A model generated the notes under the pieces. It worked only from the letters and a program-made list of their open reading frames with translations. It did not search any database and had not been told where the DNA came from. DNA of 62,500 nucleotides from contig NZ_QOCG01000027.1 in the NCBI RefSeq assembly GCF_003318235.1, positions 904 to 63,403 of the forward strand, written 5' to 3'. This DNA comes from Loktanella sp. D2R18. Lineage in GTDB: Bacteria; Pseudomonadota; Alphaproteobacteria; Rhodobacterales; Rhodobacteraceae. This document shows positions 25,398 through 33,611 of this stretch, in pieces; within the stretch, counting starts at the first letter, position 1; each line of letters opens with the position of its first letter. The position numbers and the translations under genes are program-made.

Positions 25398-26674
25398 GCG
25401 AGCTGCCGATCCATCATCCGAGCAATGCGGGCCGCGCTTGCAAACCCGTCTTCATGAAATCCGTGCCGTGTGTAGGCGCCAGCATACCACGTGTTGTTAT
25501 GGCCTTGCATTTCGGTCAGCTGCCGCTGAGCGACCAACGCCGGTGCGTCAAACACCGGATGTCGAAATGTCTTTTGATCGTAGATCAATTCATCAGGCAC
25601 GGGTTCGGATGGGTTCAAAGATACAAACAGCGGGTCATCTGACGGGATGTTCTGAAGGCGGTTCATCCAATACGTCACTCCTATGGCGGGTTCCGGTTGG
25701 GTTGTATCTGCTTTGTAAACCCAGCTTGACCATACGGAACGGCGCTTGGGCATCTGGTTTTCGTCTCTGTGCAGGATCATCTGATTGTCCTGAAACCGGA
25801 TCGCGAACAAGGCAGCACGTTCCTGTGGTGTCGGCTGTTCCAATAGGCGTAGGGCCTGATCCGAATGGCAGGCGAAGATCACTTGGTCGAACGGTTCAAG
25901 CGGGCCCGCGCTGCTGTGTACGGTGCTTTTTTGACCATCACGACTGACGCTTTGCACGGCGGTTCCGGTTCGGATCGCAACACCACGCCCGCGCAGGCTA
26001 TGTTCCAGCCGACGCACGTATTCGATGCTACCACCGTCCACGGTCCACCACTGATGCTGGCCCGATGAGCTTAACAATGCGTGGTTACGGAAAAATTGTA
26101 TCAGAGCGCGAGCAGGAAAGCCGCGAATTTCATCCGGTGGCGTCGACCAGATCGCGCCACAAAGTGGCATCAAATAGTAACGTTGGAACCAGTCCCCCAA
26201 TCGCAGGTCATTCATCAGGTCGCCGATCGTCGCGGTATCGTCCGTCGCGAGCCCTTCGGCTTTGTCATTAAACCGCAGGATATCTCGGACCATGCGGGCA
26301 AATCCGGGTCGCAGCAGATTGCGTTTTTGAGCCGTAAGCGCGCCGAAGTCGCGTAAACCATATTCGATTTCACCGCCGTTGATCGTGGCGCCGAAGCTCA
26401 TGTCGCTTTTGGCAACGGGCACGTCTAATTCTTGAAACATCCGTGTCAGGTGCGGGTAGTTCGCGTAATTGAAGACAATGAAACCCGTATCGACTGGCTG
26501 ATCGCCGTTGAGGCCCGCCATAACGGTGCGCGCGTGCCCGCCCAGCTTTGGTGCGGCCTCAAACAAGGTCACCGCGTGGTGGGGGGACAGAAGATGGGCG
26601 GCTGAAAGGCCCGATATACCGCCGCCGATAATCGCTATCCGTTGCGGGTGGATCGGAACTGCATCTAAAGACAT
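25394..26674 (-). CDS. FAD-dependent amine-oxidase-fold oxidoreductase (fatty acid modification)
   Basis: 426 residues from ATG 26674, preceded by GGAG and about 20-25 bases from the predicted transcription start, which rules out the longer frame to 26743. The dinucleotide motif RIAIIGGGISGLSAAHLLS is followed by the second motif GLNGDQPVDTGFIVFNYANY and a C-terminal WYAGAYTRHGFHEDGFASA typical of this flavoprotein group. It is the first gene of the operon. Rhodobacter homologues are RpoE targets tied to furan fatty acid formation. Confidence 0.87.
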   Translation of the reverse strand: MSLDAVPIHPQRIAIIGGGISGLSAAHLLSPHHAVTLFEAAPKLGGHARTVMAGLNGDQPVDTGFIVFNYANYPHLTRMFQELDVPVAKSDMSFGATINGGEIEYGLRDFGALTAQKRNLLRPGFARMVRDILRFNDKAEGLATDDTATIGDLMNDLRLGDWFQRYYLMPLCGAIWSTPPDEIRGFPARALIQFFRNHALLSSSGQHQWWTVDGGSIEYVRRLEHSLRGRGVAIRTGTAVQSVSRDGQKSTVHSSAGPLEPFDQVIFACHSDQALRLLEQPTPQERAALFAIRFQDNQMILHRDENQMPKRRSVWSSWVYKADTTQPEPAIGVTYWMNRLQNIPSDDPLFVSLNPSEPVPDELIYDQKTFRHPVFDAPALVAQRQLTEMQGHNNTWYAGAYTRHGFHEDGFASAARIARMMDRQLA

Positions 26675-26699
26675 TGGTACTCCGGTTGGTTGTTTGATT

Positions 26700-26729
26700 A
26701 GTTTACGCGCGTTCAAGCATTTCGGATCA
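26700..26729 (-). promoter_or_regulatory. ECF11 (RpoE)-type promoter for the FAD-oxidoreductase operon
   Basis: On the minus strand: -35 TGATCC (26729-26724), an 18-base spacer and -10 TAAACT (26705-26700). The Rhodobacter RpoE consensus is TGATCC-N18-TAAGA/T. Distance to the ATG at 26674 leaves a short leader containing the GGAG ribosome site. Confidence 0.82.
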
Positions 26730-26735
26730 AAAAAA

Positions 26736-26765
26736 TGATCCAAAAACTGATCCCTTCCGTAATTG
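26736..26765 (+). promoter_or_regulatory. ECF11 (RpoE)-type promoter for rpoE-chrR
   Basis: -35 TGATCC (26736-26741), an 18-base spacer and -10 TAATTG (26760-26765). It is arranged back-to-back with the minus-strand promoter, with -35 boxes six bases apart, and indicates autoregulation of the sigma factor. Confidence 0.8.
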
Positions 26766-26844
26766 GGCTATGTTGACAGAATGCATAGATATCGAACAAG
26801 CTAAGCGGCGCCCTTTAGTGGCAGCGCGAAAGGACCGATCTTTA

Positions 26845-27402
26845 GTGAAGCAATCGTCTGCACAGATATCCGATCTGACGGCCGCAATGATTGCCGTTCG
26901 CAATGATCGGGACCGTGATGCATTTGCCCTGCTGTTTGATCATTTTGCACCTCGGCTAAAGGGGTTCATCATGCGCACTGGCACAGGATCAGGGCAAGCA
27001 GAAGAGATCGTGCAGGATGTCATGTTGACCGTTTGGCGCAAGGCAGACCAGTTTGATCCGGAGCGCGCACAGGTTTCAGCATGGGTCTACCAAATCACGC
27101 GAAACCGCCAAATCGATGTGATCCGTAAGGAAAATAAGCCGCTACCGGAAGAACTGGGCGAAGACCCAAGCGCAGAACCCGACGCAAGCCAAATACTGGC
27201 CGTCGAGCAAGAGGCTGGTCAACTGAAAGGCGCACTAGCGCGATTGAAGCCGGATCAGCGCGAAATGATTGAAAAGGCTTATTTGGGTGAGCTCACACAT
27301 CAGGAAATCAGCACCCAAACCGGACTGCCGCTTGGCACCATCAAGTCTCGCATTCGTCTGGGCCTTGAAAAGCTACGTCACGAGTTAAAGGAATTACGAT
27401 AA
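26845..27402 (+). CDS. rpoE: ECF sigma factor of the RpoE/ECF11 group
   Basis: 185 residues from a GTG at 26845 preceded by AAAGGA. The in-frame ATG at 26770 lies upstream of the predicted transcription start, so it is rejected. Region 2: FALLFDHFAPRLKGFIMRTG, EEIVQDVMLTVWRKADQFDP and QITRNRQIDVIRKEN. Region 4: LKPDQREMIEKAYLGELTHQ and GLPLGTIKSRIRLGLEKLRH. In Rhodobacter, RpoE drives the response to singlet oxygen and is released when ChrR is removed. One base separates it from chrR, and its own promoter matches its regulon consensus. Confidence 0.92.
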   Translation: MKQSSAQISDLTAAMIAVRNDRDRDAFALLFDHFAPRLKGFIMRTGTGSGQAEEIVQDVMLTVWRKADQFDPERAQVSAWVYQITRNRQIDVIRKENKPLPEELGEDPSAEPDASQILAVEQEAGQLKGALARLKPDQREMIEKAYLGELTHQEISTQTGLPLGTIKSRIRLGLEKLRHELKELR

Positions 27403-27403
27403 G

Positions 27404-28039
27404 ATGACGACTATAACCCACCATGCCCCCGATGCCTTGCTGGCGGCCTATGCTGGAGGAAGCCTGCCGAAGCCCTTTGCGTTGGCCGTGGCCGCACATA
27501 TATCGCTGTGCTTGGACTGTCGTGCGGCGTACGAAGCCCATCTGGCCACTGGGGGCGCGGTCCTAGAGACGACCAACAGCGAAGCTGTGTCGGACGGACT
27601 GAAATCCAATGTGCTTGATCTATTGGACGCACCGGTTACCGAGAAACCAGTTTACCAGCGTTCAGGGGCTTTCCCAGGTCCAGTGATGGAAGCGCTGAAA
27701 GGCAAGCCGCCGCGTTGGAAATCGCTCGGGATGGGGGTCCGTCAGAGTATTCTGTCGGACGGGCGCGATGGTTCTGTTCGCCTTCTCTATATCCCGCCAG
27801 GTCGCGCGGTTCCGGATCACAGCCACAACGGTTTGGAACTGACGCTGGTTCTGCAAGGCAGCTTCCGCGACGAAACCGGACGGTTCGGTGTTGGTGATCT
27901 TGAAGTTGCGGACCAGAGCCTAGAGCACACGCCGATTGCAGATGAAGGCGCACCATGCATTTGTCTGGCGGCCACGGATGCGCCTTTGCGGTTCAATTCG
28001 TTTGTACCGCGATTGCTGCAGCCGCTGTTTCGGATTTAG
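27404..28039 (+). CDS. chrR: ChrR anti-sigma factor with zinc ASD and cupin domains
   Basis: 211 residues. The N-terminal zinc-binding anti-sigma domain has His6 (or His7), His32, Cys36 and Cys39 (HISLCLDC). The C-terminal cupin has His139, His141, Glu145 and His175, spacing nearly identical to the second zinc site of Rhodobacter ChrR (His141/143, Glu147, His177). It holds RpoE inactive until singlet oxygen or organic peroxide triggers its loss. All ligands look intact, so regulation is probably functional. It starts one base after the rpoE stop and is followed by a terminator. Confidence 0.92.
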   Translation: MTTITHHAPDALLAAYAGGSLPKPFALAVAAHISLCLDCRAAYEAHLATGGAVLETTNSEAVSDGLKSNVLDLLDAPVTEKPVYQRSGAFPGPVMEALKGKPPRWKSLGMGVRQSILSDGRDGSVRLLYIPPGRAVPDHSHNGLELTLVLQGSFRDETGRFGVGDLEVADQSLEHTPIADEGAPCICLAATDAPLRFNSFVPRLLQPLFRI

Positions 28040-28073
28040 CACACACTAAGTGACACGTGACCGACTAGAAAAG

Positions 28074-28104
28074 CCACCGAACTATCGGTGGATTTTGTTT
28101 TTTT
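28074..28104 (+). terminator. Intrinsic terminator after chrR
   Basis: Stem CCACCGA / TCGGTGG with a 4-base loop (ACTA), followed by ATTTTG and seven Ts. It is 35 bases after the chrR stop. Confidence 0.88.
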
Positions 28105-28344
28105 ACAAAAACTCAAGTCAACACCCTCACGTATTTATGACTAAGTGAACCAAGTCTGACCGCCCTGCGTAATGCCGGGAACAAGCCCAAAAATATACAT
28201 CTTAGTCCATTTAGCCAAAAAATTCGCCAACCGGTTGAGGGTATGACCGATTTTCACTACGAGACATAGTTAAAGAACTCCTATTGCAGACATCGGTCAG
28301 GTGTAGAAACTTGAAGCCGTCCCAATTCCATATGACGAACGCTT

Positions 28345-28515
28345 CAGCCAGTCTTGACATGCACTCCGCACACAACCTCAGCAGCCGCATTGGCGAAGCC
28401 GCGCGTGACGCTATAACCATTCCCTCGACTGGTCCCTGTCACTAGAATTGTTTTACCAGAAAAATCGTAGCTGACACCGCCACGAACGCGATAGCGCGTA
28501 CGCAAGACCTCCGCG
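28345..28515 (-). pseudogene. Remnant of an SDR gene N-terminus
   Basis: One minus-strand frame reads GGVSYDFSGKTILVTGTSRG then NGYSVTRGFANAAAEVVCG, a recognisable SDR Rossmann start (VTG-SRG). The rest of the gene is missing, and the remainder of the 28.10-28.72 kb stretch shows no other coding signal. It is a decayed gene fragment. Confidence 0.55.
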
Positions 28516-28720
28516 TGACCCTACTCGATCAATTGGAGCTTACCGCAATAGTCCCACCAGTCGAGAGTTCATCCGCTTAGCTATGAAAAATTTGGCAAGG
28601 CTATCAAAATAAAGCCTTTAGTTGATCCCACCTTTCCGTTCGGCTAATAATTACTTCAATTCAGCTAACACAAATGCCCGGCTCAGCCGATCCTGTCTGA
28701 GCATTTAAAAGAGAGCCACG

Positions 28721-29575
28721 ATGGACCAAGGTACGCCTTCTCAAAAAAATCTACTGCAGGAGATCCGTGACACGCGCAGCACACTAAGCACCAAGATGCG
28801 CAAGATTGCAGATTTTGCATTGGACCAACCAGAAGATTTCATTCGGCAAAATAGCAAAGACGTCAGTAAAGCCCTTGGCACTTCGGAACCGACGCTGATC
28901 CGATTTTGCAAGATTTTCGGCGTGTCGGGCGTTGCTGAGTTTCGTATCAATCTGGCCCTTTCCCTTGTCGCTGAACAACGCAAGCTCAGCGCGATAGAGC
29001 CCCAAGCGGCGGATCGTCGATCGATCAACCGATCCGGAAAAATGGCCATCGCACAAGCGGCGGTAAACCTTGTCCAAGGGGAAAGCGCACTTTTGCTAGA
29101 CAATGGATCGACAGCCGAGATTTTTGCACTGGCGATCAAGGACTTGCCTCCCACGACGATCATGACCAGCGGTTTGCTCGTTGCGCAAGCAGCCCTGTCC
29201 CATGGCAAGCACAATGTTGTTGTGACGGGTGGAACCGTGCGCCAAGCCTCTATGTGTATGACAGGGCGTTTGGTGTTAGAGGCAGTGCGCGATACCCAAT
29301 TTGACACCTTCATTATGGGCGCTGACTGCATCAGCCTAGAACGCGGCATTTCCACATTCCTTGAAGATGAAGCCCAAAATACCCGTATTCTCATGGGCGC
29401 CGCACGCCGCACCGTTGTGCTGGTTGATGGCTCTAAATTCGACAAACCGTCACTTCATCGAATTTGCGGCATTGATCAGGTTGATTGCATTGTCACTGAT
29501 CTGCCCCACGACAGCGAAATAGCCCGTCAATTCGCGCACAAAGGTATTAATCTGGAATTTGTTTCCTCAGATTAA
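28721..29575 (+). CDS. Hybrid transcription regulator: RpiR-type HTH joined to DeoR-type sensor domain
   Basis: 284 residues. Residues about 10-75 (LSTKMRKIADFALDQPEDFI, VSKALGTSEPTLIRFCKIFG) are the HTH_6 domain of RpiR-family regulators. Residues about 105-265 are a DeoR C-terminal sensor domain, not the SIS domain expected: ALLLDNGSTAEIFAL, NVVVTGGTVRQASMCMTGRL, FDTFIMGADCISLERGIST, VVLVDGSKFDKPSLHRI. It should sense a phosphosugar such as GlcN-6-P or tagatose-6-P. Convergent with nagB (stop codons overlap by four bases), so it is the likely repressor of the amino-sugar operon. Confidence 0.85.
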   Translation: MDQGTPSQKNLLQEIRDTRSTLSTKMRKIADFALDQPEDFIRQNSKDVSKALGTSEPTLIRFCKIFGVSGVAEFRINLALSLVAEQRKLSAIEPQAADRRSINRSGKMAIAQAAVNLVQGESALLLDNGSTAEIFALAIKDLPPTTIMTSGLLVAQAALSHGKHNVVVTGGTVRQASMCMTGRLVLEAVRDTQFDTFIMGADCISLERGISTFLEDEAQNTRILMGAARRTVVLVDGSKFDKPSLHRICGIDQVDCIVTDLPHDSEIARQFAHKGINLEFVSSD

Positions 29576-30303
29576 GCGCGCTGTTTTTCAAGGCTTAGCG
29601 ACGCCGCCGCTGCTTTATCCAAAACGACGGTGATGTCATCATGCCTTTGCAACACGCTGGCCGGGCAATCTGGGGTGACCGACTGCTGTATCATTGCGGC
29701 AACCGCATCTGCCTTTGAGGCGCCGCACCCCAGCAGGACAATTTTACGCGCCGTCATAATCGTGCCGATCCCCATCGTAATCGCTTCGTTCGGGACTGTT
29801 TCTGCCGTACCAAAGTAGCGCGAATTTGCACGGATCGTTATAGGGCTGAGCGCTGTTTTGCGGGTCAGCCCATCAAGGTCAGCCCCAGGTTCATTGAACC
29901 CGATATGTCCGTTTTGTCCGATTCCCAACAGTTGCAAATCAATGGGGCCATAGGTGCGCAGCAAATCTTGATAACGGGAAATTTCTATCGCCGTATCGCC
30001 AATGCCGACGGGCAGATGGCAGCGATCTGGTGAAATATCGATGTGATCGAAAAGATGCTGGCGCATATAGAAATGATAGGATTGCGGATGGTCTGGCGGC
30101 AGGCCGATATATTCATCAAGGTTAAATGCGCGGATGTCTTTGAACGACAGGTCCATCCCGCACAACGCCTTATAAACGCCCAACATCGTGCCTCCCGTGG
30201 CCCAGCCCATAACGCTGTTAGGTTTGGCGCGCACCTGTGCTGAAATAAGGTCGGCTGCGTAGTGTTCGGCTTCAATGGGCGTCTGGAAAGTTTTGATGAT
30301 CAT
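29572..30303 (-). CDS. nagB: Glucosamine-6-phosphate deaminase
   Basis: 243 residues. Active-site motifs: FNLDEYIGLPPDHPQSYHFY (Asp, Glu), LQLLGIGQNGHIGFNEPGA (the D/N-H-E triad of NagB) and the phosphate loop MGWATGGTMLGVY. It converts GlcN-6-P to fructose-6-P and ammonia. It overlaps nagA by four bases and ends the minus-strand catabolic operon. Confidence 0.92.
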   Translation of the reverse strand: MIIKTFQTPIEAEHYAADLISAQVRAKPNSVMGWATGGTMLGVYKALCGMDLSFKDIRAFNLDEYIGLPPDHPQSYHFYMRQHLFDHIDISPDRCHLPVGIGDTAIEISRYQDLLRTYGPIDLQLLGIGQNGHIGFNEPGADLDGLTRKTALSPITIRANSRYFGTAETVPNEAITMGIGTIMTARKIVLLGCGASKADAVAAMIQQSVTPDCPASVLQRHDDITVVLDKAAAASLSLEKQRA

Positions 30304-31406
30304 TGCTCTACGTCCAATGCGATCCGCTTATAGCCCGCGTCTAACGCGAGGCATTCCTGCACAGCGCGCCCAGTTTCGATCTTTTTCGTCGGCAGGCGCA
30401 TCGCCACGTTCGGGATGTCGGTCGCCATCGCAATTGCGTCTTGCGGGGTTATACCTACGTGCAAAATCATGTTTCTCAGGCTGGTGACCATGTCGATATG
30501 CGCCCCCGCAAGGGACCCCTTCGCATTCACAAGCGCGCCATCCTTGACAGAGATTTTTTCCCCATAAAGCATGAAATGATCAGGCCCCCCGATGGTCGAC
30601 ATCGCGTCAGAAACTAGAAACATTCGCCCAGGCGTTGGCCGCGCCCGACACGCAAGAGCAATCATTTCCCATGCAACATGGTGACCGTCGGCGATAATAC
30701 CCGCATATCCATCAGAGGCCAAAGCAGCGGCGATGATGCCCGATTCACGCGATGTCATTTGCGGCATAGCGTTGAACAAATGTGTGAACCCGCGCAGCCC
30801 GGCATTCAGCGCCGCGTTTGTTTCATCGAAATCAGCCATGGTGTGACCGGCAAATACGACCACCCCCATATCAGCCAGTTCAGTAATGACATGATCGGCC
30901 ACCAGTTCAGGTGCAAGGGTTAGCATCACAGGAATACCAGCGTTCCGTAAGCAGCGCAGAATATCCAACGTACTGTCTTCAAACGGTCGAATAAGTTCGG
31001 CGTTATGCGTGCCTTTGCGGATGACATTCAGGTGGGGACCTTCAATATGCATACCCAAAAGCCCGCGCATCCCCCACGCCGCAATCATCGCATCGCAAGC
31101 GGCATTCATTACCTCTGTCGTGGTCGTGATCAAAGTCGGCATAACCCAAGCCGTGCCGAGCCGTGTCTGGGTTTCAACAATCTGGGCAATACCCGCGACC
31201 GTCGGCTCAGAGTTCAACATCACCCCGCCCGCACCATTGACTTGCAAGTCAGTGCAAGCAGGCATCAGGATGTGCGGGCGCAGTTCAGGCATATCGTCTG
31301 CTCGGACATCCCGCACCTGCGTGACCGTTTCATGTTCAATCTCTACGGCCTGCCCTTGATGAAGCGCACCGTCGCGCCACAGGAACTCTGGACAAACGAG
31401 TCTCAT
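30300..31406 (-). CDS. nagA: N-acetylglucosamine-6-phosphate deacetylase
   Basis: 368 residues. Amidohydrolase features: DLQVNGAGGVML near the start, LLGMHIEGPHLN (metal Glu), VVFAGHTMADFDE and GFTHLFNAMPQM (metal His residues) and FLVSDAMSTIGG (catalytic Asp). It removes acetate from GlcNAc-6-P (or GalNAc-6-P) to feed NagB. It overlaps both nagB and the GatZ-like gene by four bases. Confidence 0.92.
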   Translation of the reverse strand: MRLVCPEFLWRDGALHQGQAVEIEHETVTQVRDVRADDMPELRPHILMPACTDLQVNGAGGVMLNSEPTVAGIAQIVETQTRLGTAWVMPTLITTTTEVMNAACDAMIAAWGMRGLLGMHIEGPHLNVIRKGTHNAELIRPFEDSTLDILRCLRNAGIPVMLTLAPELVADHVITELADMGVVVFAGHTMADFDETNAALNAGLRGFTHLFNAMPQMTSRESGIIAAALASDGYAGIIADGHHVAWEMIALACRARPTPGRMFLVSDAMSTIGGPDHFMLYGEKISVKDGALVNAKGSLAGAHIDMVTSLRNMILHVGITPQDAIAMATDIPNVAMRLPTKKIETGRAVQECLALDAGYKRIALDVEQ

Positions 31407-32668
31407 GATATGACGTCCAAATAGGGGGCCAGTGCCAGTTCGATCTGGGCATGTACAAATGACTTTGCCGTGGCCAGCCCTCGGTCTTGCAAAACGGCAG
31501 CACGTTCAATCACGTCATGCGAAAAATATTGCATAAGAGCCGGGTCCGCCGGTGGATCGGTGTCGATCTTGGCTTCTAACTCCGCGACCGCCTTTTGAGC
31601 CTCCGGCTTTGCCCAATAATACCGAATGCGGTCTGCATAGCCGAAATGGCACATGAGTTTCTGCATCGGCTCATCGCCGTGATAATGTCCGGCCCAATAT
31701 CCTGGATCATCCGCCATAAGGGCTGCCATTACAGCTGGTACGCCCGGCCCATCCTCCCGCCATGCCTGTACTGCGGCTAAGGCATATATCGCCTGACGAT
31801 AGGCAAAGGTCAGCGCCGGACCGACTTTCATCACCGAAAAATGACGCCGCGCCAGATCCCTGAAAACGCTTGGCACCTGATAATCGGTTGAATGAGCCTC
31901 AAACGACATCTGCGCTTCATCCGCCAAAACGGGGGTCAGAAAATCCGGCTGAGTTTCATCAAATTTATGTACATGTGCAGGCGCAAATTCCAAGCCCGGC
32001 TGAACGACTAAGGCACGCACACGCGGCCAGACATGAGCCAACCCCGCGGCTGCAAAGGCCTGTTTCGTAATCGAAATGGTGCGGGCCGCATCAGCGGGAT
32101 CGGTTGGCAGAACCGTTTCATCATCATGGCGGGCGCCACCGGGTGGTGGAACTTCGGTGCCAACAATATAGGATAGCGTGTGTGGTGCTGTGCTCGCGCC
32201 TTCTGCCACTTGCGCAAGATCCGCTGCCCGCGCCGCACATAAATCATCCCCCACTTGCGCAGGTTCCCCTGCGCAGCCCTCAGAACAATCGAGGTGAATT
32301 TTTGTAAACCCGGCTGCCACATAGGCTGCGATCATCTCGCGGGCCTTTTCCATTGCAACCTGAGGCGGCTCGGACCGCCAAGCCTGCGGTCCCAAATGGT
32401 CGCCGCCAAAAATAATACGTTCAGGGTCCACGCCCGTGTCTTTGGCAATGCCAAGCGCAAAGGCAATAAAATCAGCGGGGTTCATACCCGTATAACCGCC
32501 GAATTGGTTCACTTGGTTTGACGTCGCTTCGATAATCACGGGCACATCGCGTTCCTTAGCCAATCGCAGGCACGCCGCGATCACATCAGGATGCGCCGAA
32601 CACACAGAGGTAAACGCAAAATCACCCGTTGCCCGGTTTTTCGCGACACCTGCTTCAAAATCCAACAT
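31403..32668 (-). CDS. GatZ/KbaZ-family protein (tagatose-bisphosphate aldolase accessory subunit, or C4-epimerase-like)
   Basis: 421 residues. Family motifs: GDFAFTSVCSAHPDVIAACL, VIIEATSNQVNQFGGYTGMN, IIFGGDHLGPQAWRSEPPQV, GFTKIHLDCSEGC. In enterobacteria KbaZ or GatZ supports the class II aldolase KbaY/GatY, but no KbaY/GatY gene is visible here. Stand-alone members are known that act on ketose-phosphate epimerisation, so a C4-epimerase-type role linking tagatose-6-P and fructose-6-P is possible. It sits between nagA and the ROK kinase in one operon. Confidence 0.85.
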   Translation of the reverse strand: MLDFEAGVAKNRATGDFAFTSVCSAHPDVIAACLRLAKERDVPVIIEATSNQVNQFGGYTGMNPADFIAFALGIAKDTGVDPERIIFGGDHLGPQAWRSEPPQVAMEKAREMIAAYVAAGFTKIHLDCSEGCAGEPAQVGDDLCAARAADLAQVAEGASTAPHTLSYIVGTEVPPPGGARHDDETVLPTDPADAARTISITKQAFAAAGLAHVWPRVRALVVQPGLEFAPAHVHKFDETQPDFLTPVLADEAQMSFEAHSTDYQVPSVFRDLARRHFSVMKVGPALTFAYRQAIYALAAVQAWREDGPGVPAVMAALMADDPGYWAGHYHGDEPMQKLMCHFGYADRIRYYWAKPEAQKAVAELEAKIDTDPPADPALMQYFSHDVIERAAVLQDRGLATAKSFVHAQIELALAPYLDVIS

Positions 32669-32693
32669 TTTTCCTCACTTTGCCCGAAGGCCA

Positions 32694-33611
32694 TTATTTG
32701 GCGTCACGCATCGCCAGCAATGCCATGCCACGTGCACCAGAACTGTCGCCATGCTGCGCCAGTAAAATTTCAGGTTGGCCCGACTGACCCAATTGGCGGT
32801 CGCGCAATTCTTCACTCAGACGTTTGACTAAGCCCGGCATCATCGAAGCCCCCCCACCTAACACAATGCAAGCGGGGTCAATCAACAGCTGCAACGCCAA
32901 CAGACATTCAGCAACCAGCCCCTGCCACAATGTCAGAACCTCGCTGGCGTCGGCATCCCCGGTTTGTGCTTTCGCGTAAATCTGCGGCCCATCCATATGG
33001 GTGCCGGTTTTCCATTCATACAAACGCCCCAATGCGCTGCCTGCCATATAGCGTTCCATACAGCCGGTTTTGCCACAGCCGCAGGGCCACAACGGCAGTC
33101 CTGCTGCGGCAAGCGCATGGGCTGGCATCCCGAGGTGTCCGACCTCAACCGCAAGCCCCGAACTGCGCGGAGGGATTTCGCCGTTGATACAAAGGCCAGC
33201 CCCGACGCCAGTGCCAATAATCAAACCGACAACGCTGTCAAACCCAGCCCCCGCACCACCATGGGCCTCTGAAAAGGCAAGCGCCATACAGTCATTTCCA
33301 AGGGGAAACGTGCGCCCGAAACACGCCTTAAGCGTCGCACCAATATCATGCCCCGTCACCGGGATATTTGAGGCAAACGCGAGCTGTGTCTTAGGATCAA
33401 TTACGCCGGGTACTGCAATACCAATCGGGAGATCGGGGTCGCCCGCTTGTTCACACAGCCACTCAATTTGCGCACTTAAACCTGCGATAAAGGCGTCAAA
33501 CGTATCAACAGGGGTGGCGGTGCGCCGCGTGGTGACGGTCGCCATCGCGCCATCAAACGCACGGGCTTCTATTTTCGTGCCACCAAGATCGATTGCACCG
33601 CAAATAATCAT
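32694..33611 (-). CDS. nagK: ROK-family sugar kinase, probable N-acetylglucosamine/amino-sugar kinase
   Basis: 305 residues. ATP motif ICGAIDLGGTKIEARAF, the ROK signature around LGNDCMALAFSEAHGGAG (catalytic Asp), and the zinc knuckle CGCGKTGCMERYMAGSAL. With an ABC importer that delivers unphosphorylated sugar and nagA/nagB next door, it probably makes GlcNAc-6-P or GalNAc-6-P. The start overlaps the SIS gene stop by four bases. Specificity cannot be read from the sequence. Confidence 0.85.
   Translation of the reverse strand: MIICGAIDLGGTKIEARAFDGAMATVTTRRTATPVDTFDAFIAGLSAQIEWLCEQAGDPDLPIGIAVPGVIDPKTQLAFASNIPVTGHDIGATLKACFGRTFPLGNDCMALAFSEAHGGAGAGFDSVVGLIIGTGVGAGLCINGEIPPRSSGLAVEVGHLGMPAHALAAAGLPLWPCGCGKTGCMERYMAGSALGRLYEWKTGTHMDGPQIYAKAQTGDADASEVLTLWQGLVAECLLALQLLIDPACIVLGGGASMMPGLVKRLSEELRDRQLGQSGQPEILLAQHGDSSGARGMALLAMRDAK

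Noticed and set aside
26770..26844. Longer N-terminus for the ECF sigma factor from the ATG at 26770
   Set aside because: That ATG lies at or before the transcription start predicted from the TGATCC-N18-TAATTG promoter; the GTG at 26845 has a ribosome site.
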